DNA of 64,000 bases from Plumapathes pennacea. Lineage: Eukaryota; Cnidaria; Anthozoa; Antipatharia; Myriopathidae. The position numbers were made by a program, and so were the translations under genes. The notes under the pieces are model-generated. The model did not search any database. It saw only the letters and a list, made by a program, of their open reading frames with translations, and was not told where the DNA came from. Below are positions 1-11,700 of this stretch, in pieces (the first letter of the stretch is position 1; every line of letters starts with the position of its first letter). The DNA is taken from the NCBI GenBank assembly GCA_964036295.1, contig OZ038463.1:22865069-22929068 (forward strand), written 5' to 3'.

Positions 1-477
1 TAGAGTAAGTCATTTGAAAACTGGCATCTGACAGGCACAGGGGCAGCTGCGTAGATAGAAAAGGCCACAGCTATGTCAGCGTTGGCCTTTTGCGAGAACC
101 TTAAGCCAAGCTTGAAAGAACCAGAGAGTTTGATTGGCTTCAGATAACACACAATCTCGTTGCTGCTGTGAAACTCAGCTTGAAAAGTCATGAACTTTCC
201 CCTGCCGACACTCAAAACACAAACCAGTTCACTTGTGTTGACGAACCCAGCTCCATGCAGTGTCACGTTCACAGCTCTATCGACTTCCGTTTCATTTGGA
301 CTGGCAGAAGAAATCTTCGTGTCGTCGCCAAAGAAATAGAGTTTCTCTTTCTCATATTCGTACTCAGTACTATCGTCATCAAAGCTACACTTTAGCGAGT
401 ATTTTCCTGGCGGGATCTGCTTCAGTTTGAATTGGAACTTGTTTTGAGCAATATTGACCTCTTCTTGTTTGTGTTTG
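1..477 (-). CDS. Gene A exon 14: TIG/IPT-like domain (partial, runs off window)
   Basis: Acceptor TTCGTTTCAG at 478-480, phase 2. Encodes FKLKQIPPGKYSLKC, then SASPNETEVDRAVNVTLHG (TIG start) and NEIVCYLKPIKLSGSF (TIG end), then PVPVRCQFSNDL leading toward the REJ region. Open to base 1; continues outside the window. Partner of 47706-48484 in B. Confidence 0.85.
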
Positions 478-2689
478 CTGAAACGAAAATGACAAACTTC
501 ATTGGAAAAGCTGAAACATATGATTCATAAACAACCTAATAAACATACATACCAGTAATAGCGGACCCACGAAAGGTACAGATAAGGTCCTTTCAGCGGT
601 TATACGCATTTTAGAATGAAATGTCTCTTCTATTACACATTGCACTCTACAAATGAAGGCAATCTAAAAGAGCTGATCTGCAATCTAAAATTTAAAAAAA
701 GATTTTGAAAAATAAAAATGCTATTATGTGCAACTGTCTAAATATATATAAGGAATGACTTACAATTAAAATGTAATGTCTAAGAATTATAAAATTGATA
801 ATAGCATTTATTGCGACTTTATAGTGTCTCAATCTACATAGAGTCAGTCCCAGATCAAGATACATGAATGACCTGTAGTAGGTTTTTGTAATATCTAGTG
901 TCTAACCTGTTTTTGTCGTCCTCAAACCAACATTTGGCCACTTTGGAGTTTCCCAGTCCGGTTGCACCTACATAGATCTCTGTATCGCCCTTGGCTTGTG
1001 CAGACGTCGGGCGTACTTTCATTATCTTCACGCACGTATCGAATGTGCTGTCGTTTTTAGGATCCTTACATAGGTTGCATGAGTCAATTTTGTACTTGCC
1101 ATTTATAACTCCGCGGCAATCCGTGCAGGACTTGTTGTTCCCACCGCACTCCCCGCAGCTGTCTTTTCCCGAATTTAAAGACTTTCCTGTATTCCCGCCT
1201 ACACACTGCCCACAGCTGCGCTTAGCACCGTATCCGGGTTTTCCTCTGCAAACATTGTTACAGTCCTTCACTCTTCTTGGGCGCTCTCTCAGCTGACACA
1301 CTCCACAGTCGTCTGTGTAGGATGTGTTTTTGCAGCTTCCTGCACAGTCTGTTTTGGTGACAGTTCCATTTGCAACACAGTGGCCACATTTATCTAAGTA
1401 ATGGGAAAGTTTCATGTATAAGTCAAGTATCGGCCAACCACCAAAATATCCGTGAAACACCGTTGGTTCTTTGTATATTCATTTTGAATTTTGTGCTGCA
1501 AAATGAAACGGGTTCCTATATCAAAAAGCAAGGGGATTCTTTTTAGTGGTTTAATACACATAAACCTGTCGAAATCGACTATGAATTTTGAATATTACAC
1601 CTACAGTACATAAAACTTGTCAAATCACATTTTATATAACTGAATTACCTGCGCGTGCGTTTTAAATTTAATTACATATTATTTGTAATGTCTACTAACG
1701 ACTTACCGTACTTTGCACCAGAATTCGCTGTGCCGTCGCATCCGACGCACTTTTCTCGTCCATTACAAACACCACATAAATCAGCCTTGGCCATTGAACC
1801 GGGTCTTTTGTCGCATCCCAGTTTGTCCACAATCAAGTAAAGAGACGTTTCCGAGATGGTACTCGAAATGTCCGTCACATTTACTACTCGCTTTCCAGAC
1901 GTACTATTATCTGAAGCGTCCCAGCCATAAAACTCTAGAAAGGCATCATCAGCTTCTGATTTCTTCCACGTGCTGCTATCATGATTGGGCGTAAACCTCA
2001 ACCGCGCTTCTGGATCAAGGAATAAGATTTCCATTCCTTCTTCACTATCGATTGCTTCGTCTGCGTTATTCACATTCAGAGCCTGCCAAGGTCCTCCATC
2101 TTCGTAATATTCCCATTTTCCAAACAGCGGTTTACCAGTGTTGTATATAGCTATGCCCACTGCAGGGTTCTCGTCAGTGAGAAGGGGACGTTCCAATTTG
2201 TTGGACTTCTGTGAATTTTGAACACTTTTCGGTAGCCTAGCAAGCAGTGTCCTCAGATCACCCCCTTTCGCCATCAACCGTGAAGCATTCTCTCCCAGAC
2301 CAATGCGGACGAGGAATGATAGCAATTTGTTATTCGTCTTTGTAAGCGTTGCTACAGAAACGCCCTCTTGCGTGAAATTGTACATGTTGAAGGGAACTGG
2401 CGGGAAGAACAAGTCGCCGATATCAGGATCTGTTACTTTCGGTGGGTCGTTCACGGGCCTGATTACGATTTTGAGGGTCACTTCCATTTCTCCAACAAAA
2501 CACATTACACTGAGACGCGCAGAACTACAGTCACCCTGAAATAAAATACTTGATTCAGATACGTGGTGATTAGCGTTAAGAGCGCGTGGAGCAATTAACA
2601 ACAATATAAGACTGAATTAAAAACGGTGTGTGTTTGTCGCCTCGTGATTTTGACCCCTAAAAGGTACGACGAGTATCCCCGTCCTTTAT

Positions 2690-2737
<48 letters not shown>

Positions 2738-5700
2738 GGGGTGACGTGGATAGGGAAATGAGTGGGGAAAGGGAAAGGGAGCGATAGATAGATTGATAGA
2801 GAAATAGACACACACAGATAAACACACAGTCTTTACAACGATAGTTTGATAGATGAACGTACGCACCCGGCTAACAGGGAGCTCCATCAAGTGCACTTCT
2901 TTGATAAACTGTCTAAAATCTCGGGCGCTTAAACTCAAAGATGAGAAATGCTGACTCAATTCTTCAGAAGCAGCATCAATTATTCTCTGGTCTTGTCGAA
3001 GTAAGGAGACGATGTAAGAAACCATGTGATTTAAGTCTTCCTCTTCAACCCGCTCTTTCATCTGAAAGCAAGGTAAAAATTAGTGAGGTTAGTTCGCGCC
3101 AACAGCGTCCGGCCGGCTAGACGAATGCGTTTCAACTCCTGGTGTCAATTATTCCGCGCGGAAGGAGATCGAGATCGATCGGTTCTAAGACTTGTGATGA
3201 ATAGGTATATTTTAGAACAATCATCGTTTTAAAACCAACTTTTCTTCCGGGCTATTTTGCATCTGTTCGGACCGATCTGTTTTGTAGTGTAAAAAGCGGC
3301 TAGAACGGATCAGACCGGTTCGGACTGATGTTTTCAGGGCCGGTGCGAACACTGTCTAACACTTATCGAACGAAACAACAGAGTGTTCTCTGGAGCAGTT
3401 ATCGCGATGTACACGCAACTCTTTTTCCGCTTTCGAAAATTTCTCCGTCAACAGTATATCATTTTAATTCGTTTTTGTCGTCCACACTAAGGCTACGTTT
3501 ACACAGATACGTTTTCACTTATCATTCTTGTTGTTTACACAAAAACAGAAACCGGAGCGTTTTCAAAACGATTCACTTTTGGCTGCGTTTTTGAATCGAT
3601 GTATTTTACTGCCGAACTCGATCGTTTACAAATCGACATTAAAATGTCCCCACTGTTCATCACTCCCATATCCAGTAACATGACAGTTGAACTTCTCCTT
3701 CCAGTCATTTCCGATTTCGAAAGCAACACTTTAGTAGGCACAAGAGACTAATATTTTCTGTCGCTTCAATTAAAGACGCCATGTTTGATTCAGTCAGTGT
3801 GACGTCACTGAAAGATCGTGGGAAATAGTGTTACAGACATGCGAACAAGCGTGCTATTGTATAGATGTTTTGGCAAATTCAAGGTCAACAATACTTCCAC
3901 AGATAATCCACCGCAAGGTCCCAAAAACCACATACTAAGGGCCTTATAGGTGTTTTAGCAAGATCACTTTACTTGCAGTGAATGCTGGGGACATCTTCGC
4001 ACTCGCTTTGTTGGTTTTTCTCTCTGTCAAACATTGGCCCGAACTTACATTTTTATCATGTCATTTAAAGGGGAAACTGCTGGCAACTGTACTGATTGCT
4101 ATCGAAACTTTATTACAGGGTGTGTGTGTGTGTGTGTGGGGGGGAATAGTAAAGGTTTCACCTTGTCTAGAAACTTTTGCACGGAGGGAGGCCCGGAGTC
4201 TAACTTAGGGATTTCTTCTTGGAGCCACACGGCACCTCTCACTGTAATTTCCGTTCTCCCATGTGCGTCCAAACGCGGATAAACCCTCCAATTAGCGCCC
4301 AAGCCCACAATTAAGGGCTTTTTACCAAAGCCACGAGGAAAGGTGGTCCAGCCATAAGAGTTGTCGAATTGTGCTTTACCTGTGCATCATAAGTTTGTTA
4401 GCACAATTGTTAGAGACGAAGTAAACTAAAGACACAATCACTTCAGCTCTAATTACCCTTTCACTTTCAGGCTTTCAAGAAATGCAAATTCTCCCAACAT
4501 TTTTTAAGAAGGAAACGTATGTGTGATGCAGTGAGAACTAATAATTTAATCAACTTTCATCTGAGCAAAAATCAAGTTCTGTGTGACGTATCTCTGGTGA
4601 GAAATTGAAGGAGAAAACTGAAATTGACAATCATTCGCATTCTTTGCAAATTACAATATCGTAAATGCTCTAATAATAACCCCTCTCAAACAAGGTACCT
4701 ATCTGCAATAAGTCCCCGCTTTACAACGTCAAGTTTTAAAATAATCCCCTCGTTTTCATCCTGTTAATTTTGTGCTGCAAAACTAGTAAAGAAACTTTAC
4801 AAACGACGCGCTTTAGGTCCTTGGTGATATATTTTTGAACTTTAAAATTGCCCACATCTAACTAAGAGCCGGCATTCAAAGAAGATGTACAACGATTTGC
4901 CAGGATATGAACGATTGCTCACATAGTATTTTGTTGACCAACAATACGGTACCTTGTTGCCATCTGAGCTTCCCCCTCCCCCCCCCCCTCCCCCCGTCTC
5001 CACTATACGAAAACTGGAACTCGAAAATGAATAGGCATTTTGCAACCTATTTAACCCGAAAACAGAGACCAGCAGATTATCAGCCGTTTTGCAGTTCCAA
5101 GATTCGTTCTAACTAGTAATTTTCACGAAAACCAATTATTCCATGTTTTGTTGTAAAAATAAGCTTACCTAGCTTTTGGTCCATTGGTTTAGTGATCAAA
5201 ATCCCAGTGAGAAGGTTATCAAAGTTACTGGTTAGTGTTTCATAATCGTTGAGGATATCAGCCGGAATGTACTTCGTAACTGATGGATCAAGGTCGGCAT
5301 CGTTGAAGTCGGGCACCGTTACGTTGAATATACCTGACAACTGTTGGAACATAACGCTAGTCAATGTGGAAATTCGAATAACAGCAATGCTTCTTTACTT
5401 CTATGTTCTCTTGTAACTTCCTAGTCTCTTCTTTCATTATAGGTCAAATGTCAAAGTTTTTCATGCCAAGTGAAAGACGTTGCATTTTCATCCCCAAGAT
5501 TTAACGCAACAAACAACGTCTTACTTCTTCTCCTGGAGATTCTTCATCTTCGTCGATGTAAATTGTCGGTTGAAGAAGTGAAATTTTGATTCCACTGAAG
5601 TCTGGATACGCTAACGTCAACACCACTGCTGTGGGGACTCCTTCAGCTGTTACACATTCCCCGGCCTCAGCTTTTATTGATATGTAGATGGTGAAGTTTA

Positions 5701-8700
5701 CAACGCCATGGAATCCACCAGTTGGGAAAAATCTGCAGAGTGACAAGAAAACACGGTTTAGCTTAGAACTTGGAACGATACTCCCAACTAGTGTGAACTT
5801 GTACTGAGGGTGCAAGTGCTAGTGCTATAACGTACTATGGTGCTGGTGTAATAAAATCCATGAAATTGTCAGCAAGTTAGAGTTTCTTTAGTTGATGGCC
5901 GCGGGAGAGAGGGGGGACTCATCTGTCGCATCTCCCTTAAATCTGATGCAAGCACAACCTGTTCTGAGACTTTGCTCCAGACTCTAAAAAGCCTCTTTGA
6001 CAATCATGCGCAGTTTGTGAAGAGGAGATTTTCTGGCGGGCCACCAGACAATGAACTTGGCGGGCTTTCTTCAGGAACTGCAAATCTTGCTGAAAATTAT
6101 TCCCTTGATTTTCTTTGTACTTTCATTCTGAAAGCAAGGCTACATTTGATTTTGTGATTGGCTGATTTATTTATGACGTCATTAAACTAGTTTGGTTTTT
6201 GTATGTTGAATATGCATTTACAGTAAGATAAGAAAAGCTTAATAGCAAATAAATTGGTGCGCGGCTTTTGGCAAATTCTCCCAGGAACAGAAAACGAGCT
6301 CGATATTACATTACGGGGACAGCTGCTTAGAGGTCAGTTCGAGTGTTAAAATGAAAACGGTCTACCTGACTCTTGTATCTGTAGGCATCGAAAGGGCTTT
6401 TCCTTCTGAACAGCTATTAAAGTCTTCCCACTCTCCTGTGTCGTTGTAGTACTTCCACACACCATCGGCCCTCTGTGTGTCTTTAATGCCAATCAACTTA
6501 GGCACGCGAGCTGGCACGTAACCCTTGAACATATTTTTTAAGGCCTGTCCAGACTTCACAAATAAAACGTCCAACTGCCGCACACTAGCAGCACTGCTGT
6601 CACGGCCGTCTGGTTTTGCACGAGACCGAGTTGGATGCGGCCGTTGGACAGCACGTGAAGCCTTGTGACCTGGCCTTGGCGAGGCCTGTGAAGCCCTGTG
6701 ACCTGGCCTTTGCGAGGCCTGTGAAGCCTTGTGACCTGGCCTTTCGGCTGTACGTGACCCCCTGGGATACGCTGATGCACTACAATGCTGCTTGACACTA
6801 ACACATTGATCCGAGCAAAGTTTTTTCCCTGCAAAAACGAGATCTGGCATCATCTCAGAAAAATACAGAGGGCTAAAGCTGAGTTATTCAAAATCTGCCT
6901 AGACAAATCCACAAAAAATAAAGGTGGTCTGCTGTTATCTTTGACAGTTAAATCAGTTTTAACAAAACCTTTCTAAAGTTACCCATGCAGGTCTCCATGG
7001 GATTTGCTTTGTTAAGGTTCGTTTCCAGTACCATTAGTCCCCGAGCGCAAGCAAGGGTAATAATCACGATGTTAATGCAGTAGTATCGCTTGATTTGGAG
7101 ACTCCAAGCGGGTCGCCACCCCGAAATTTAATGTTCGTTTAATGGCGTACGACCACCAGGCGAGGTTACTGGGCAGCTCAACTGTCAATCACCACTTTTT
7201 TGGTGACAACGGTAGAGTACGAACGAAAGTGATTTTGTACAAGATGCAGATACAAGGTCAAGAAGTTCAACGGACGGCTGTAAACTGCCCGGATATTTTG
7301 CCAGTGTATGGGAGGCAAGCTTGCTAGCCGTGAAACAATTTCTTTAAGGCATAAGGCATATTGAGTGTTAAAACGCAGACATTTTTTTAAAAAGATGGAA
7401 ATCGAACAATCACCCTGGCAAATTTCACCTTTTACGATAACAGGATTGTACTTTTCAAAATCCAAGTTTTGATAAGATGACGACGCACAATATAATGGAA
7501 AGTGACATTCTTGTACTCTATGAGGACTGCTCTATACAATGTAATTGAAATCATTGAAGACGTAAACAATAGTGTTTTGGGTTTTGTATCCTTTGCCGGA
7601 AAAGAGCTAAAGCTATGGCTTTCAGGTCGACCGATGAGTTTTGAAAAATTACATTAATTTACGTACAGTACGCGTATGTTATTTTAAAGTCGTGTTATCA
7701 TTCGTGCATTTCAACAATCGCCGTATATTTTGTTGTTTGATGCCCCGGGAACTGCGAATTTCGCTGACAGTCTGACACATGGAAATGTTGTGAAGTTTTC
7801 TCGACGTGTTTGATAACACACCGTATTCAAGAATGAAATGTAACCGAGTTGTAGTGCTCTTGCTTTCTGAAGGCTATTAAAGTAGAAAATACCCGGCCAG
7901 GGGCCACTGCTTTCAAAATTAAACAATTACAGTCTATTGTATATTATTGTCTATGGGTGGCCGAATTTGCTCTCTCAACACAATCGGACTTTGTGTTATT
8001 TAGTGAACGGGTTTGCTTGTTCAATACAATCGCACCTTGTATTATTTAGTGACTTAATTTCTATTTTCTGTCAAGGATTTTAAATTTGTCAAACGCGGTT
8101 TGAAAAGTTGTTGTGTTCAAAATTGAATCCTTGCCAAAATTGACACATTTCCGAGACTTCGACTTCGACTTCGACTTCGACTTCGAAAGCGTATAAACAA
8201 GCGACTCTCGCTTTGACAGTTCTAAATTTGTTACACTCGAAGAAGCGTATTAAATTGATAAAGTAAAAAAAAAAAGAAAAAACATACACGTATGTGGTTA
8301 GGATACAGCGTTGGCTGGAGCAATCGCGGCTTTTCTTAAAATTCATAAAAATTTCGGTGTGGAAGATTGACTTTGCTGACTGTGCAAAACTGATTGAGTC
8401 ACGATTCTAGTTGCGCTTTGGCTTTAAAGTCTCGGGAGTATTCTGTAGTTGCGTGTAAAAGTTGTCTCAGCGAATTTTGGAGTTCAGCTAGTGTCCACGA
8501 AAATTGCAGACTGTGCACGTTGTCTGAACTAAACCAGACTGCTGTGCGACAAAGATTATTCTTTTAGCGGCCGACTGGTGACGTCGCTATACTACCGTGG
8601 TTTGTAAAAAAGATTTTATAAAATAAGATTTTATAAAATAATCTCACCCAGCTTTCTGAAAACCCACTACAGAGCGAGCGGATATCTGCAATTATCGTAT

Positions 8701-11700
8701 TTCTAGTATATTCTAAAGAGCTCGACAGCACGTTTCAATCAACTGGATTATTGCGTACCTCTTGGACAGTGACATTCTTCACGCGGGACACAACTGCAGA
8801 GAAAGAGGAAAAAAGATAAATGAGAGGTTAGACAGGCAGTCAAAGAGACTTTCGCAGATAGAAAAACTGACAGACAGGTAGATAGACAGACAGTGAAATT
8901 GTTGCTGTATATTTAAAAGTTAGTACCATCCATACTACCCTTTCACTCCCAAGTGTGATTAACTTCAATTTCCTCCTTTAGTTTCTCGCCACAAATATAT
9001 CGTACAGTTAGGAGAACTCGGTATTTGCTCAGATGAAAGTCAACTATCACTACACATCACTCATACATTGTCTTGTTGAAAGTTGAGAGAATCTGCATTT
9101 TAAGCTTGAGAGAGGAGGGGTTAACTTGCTAAGGTCTTAGCCGTGCCAATCTTAGCTAATGTTTGATGATTGTAGGTATTTTTCGTCTTGTCCTATACCT
9201 AAACTTTGAGCTTCTCATGTACTTCTAAAACCACTCTAATCTTCTTTGAATAACCAACAAACTATGAGGCTCTTACGCGTTCATTCGTGGGCAGAACCGA
9301 AGGTTGTTTTCGCAACGAGGTAGATCTCTAACGGAGCATGCGTCCTCTGATAACTCTGACGGGCGACACTGTCCGAGAGAAGTCTCCACGAGTGCACAAA
9401 TTGTTTTTCGTAGCTGACAGAATACAGGCCATCCTGTTGTGCATAAAGGAAAAGTAGACGGAATAATTATGGTCAAAACGTGTTGGAGTATAACATAAGT
9501 GAACAAGTCACATTTGTGAGCCTGGTACATTATGTGTTGTGCGCTTACGTGGACACTGGAATTATTCTGTCACATATATGCAGGTCTGCCGCAAGTGATT
9601 TGTGATAAAGAGAAAATCACAATGGTCTATTTCCTCAGCGCTATGGGTTGTACGTGTCGTGGAAACTTTAGTAATATCACGACAAGTGTATATTGCATGA
9701 TGGTAAATTAAATTTCTTGCGTTATAGTGTAGTTCTACATTTGACGATGTCGTATTACCGACGTTGTATATAATTTGTCATCACAAATTCATTTAATAAC
9801 AACAAAAACATGTAATAAGTCGATTCGGGATGAAATACAATGTCGATACACAGACAATGAGAAAGTCACACACCTGATTCTCGTATCTTTGTACTGACGG
9901 AAGAGAAATTGGCTTTCTTCATTTCACGGCAGTCCTCTTGCGGTAAGCACGACTGTTGCACTTTACAGAACTTGAGACCTTCGTCACACTTGGTGAGGTT
10001 TGGCTGCATGGCATCCTTGTCTACACATTTCATCCTAATGGCTGAGAAATTTCTTCCTCCAGGACAAGGTTTGCCAAACGGAGTAACGCTCTTGTTTCCT
10101 TCTTTCATCCAGTTCAAGAGCGTCCTGTATGTGCAAAGATCGGGTGGTGTACAGACCTGGAAGATTGGACAGAAGTCGTTTCCTCCTTTGCACGGTTCAC
10201 CGGGGGGCGCTTTGGTCCTGTTGTTCTTCACAAACACATGATCAGCACTACAAGTTTCATTAGCCCGAATGCAGTCCCTTGAGAGCGGGCAGAAGTTGGG
10301 CTTGTGTTCAGGGCATTTACCTCCTTGTGGTTTCTCGTGCACGATTCTTCGAAGCATGTTCTCAAACTCAGCTGAGTTGTTTCTTAGGACTTTGCAGTAG
10401 TTAAATCCCTTAGTGCAAATTTTTCTGTCTTTCATGAGAAACAAGCAGTGAGACTTTGCATCCAAACACCTCATGTGACCATCAGGTCCCTCAAGCTGAC
10501 AGTGACTTTCTCTCGTGTCGCACTTCCGCTGCGCTCGTAAGTGAAGAGTATGAAGGATCTTTTTCAAGAAACAAAACTGAGCCCAGCCTAAACAAGGCAG
10601 AAATGAAAAATTATTTAATCAACCAAATCACACAGTAAAGAGTTACACTATATAAATAAAACTTTCTTTTATCTACAAAAACTAATCAAGTCGACTGTTA
10701 CCCTGCTATTATTTGGTTACAAATGGCAGAAACTTTTGGGATCCTCAGATTTACAAACTTTAGAGTCATTTCATATTTATTAGTAAACTCATCGCGTTTT
10801 CTTTCGTTTTCCTTATATGATATGGAGAACGGCAAGCTATTTCCGTTTAACCCTTTTATCCCCAAGAGTGATGAACTTTAATTTTCTCCTTTAGTTTGTC
10901 GTCATGCAGAGATATATCATACAGTCTGGAGAACGTGGCTTTCGATAGCTTGCTCAGATGACAGCTGACTAAACTGCATCATTCATACATTTCTTCTGAT
11001 AAGGTTAAGAGAATCTGCATTTTGAGCTTGGGGGTGAAAGGGTTAAGGCAATATTACGATATAAACTAGATGTAGCGAGAAGATGAGGAATAAACGTTAC
11101 CATAAGTAAACTACACACTTAAAAACTGATTGCAATGGATCTGACAAGTGTTACATTTCCTACCTTTCTTAATAAGGAAACGATACGTATCATTCTTCAC
11201 TTGACCTAAAGAGAAAACGAGTACGAATTAAAGTTGGTACGCGAGTGGCCAGAGGAGAATGTATTGCAGATGTGTCTGGTATATTGTTTTCAAACACCAG
11301 TAATATGGTGAACTTTTATCTTGAATACAAAACGGCAACAAGAAAAAGAGAAGAGAGACAAATAGTCAGGGAAAACATAAATGAATGGAAGGGTAAGCAC
11401 ATCAAGTATAATTTATGGCTGTAAAGGAGAGTAATAGAGATAGCGAAGATACTAAAGGACGGATGTTCAACGGATTACAGACTTTGCAATGAAAGACGGG
11501 AAAAAAGGCGGAAAACAAATAAAACAATAACAGAAAGGAGGGAAGGAAGGGAAAGAAACTTTAAAAAGAAATGAAAACAAAGCAGGAAAAACGGAAAAAG
11601 GTAAATAACAAGAAAGAAGTGTAAGGAAAAACAAGCATAAAGAATGGGAAGTAGGAAAATGGGACAATGGGAAAGAAGGCAAAGAAGAAACGAATTAAGG

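Larger units (their letters stand above)
6829..8758 (-). other. Gene A intron between exons 6 and 7
   Basis: Contains the dispersed repeats at 7020 and 8373 and a TTCGAC microsatellite at 8155. No exon found; phase passes directly from exon 6 to exon 7 as in gene B. Confidence 0.6.

Noticed and set aside
2595-2825. ORF rich in SLSLSL
   Set aside because: Translation of the GA microsatellite in the intron between gene A exons 11 and 12.
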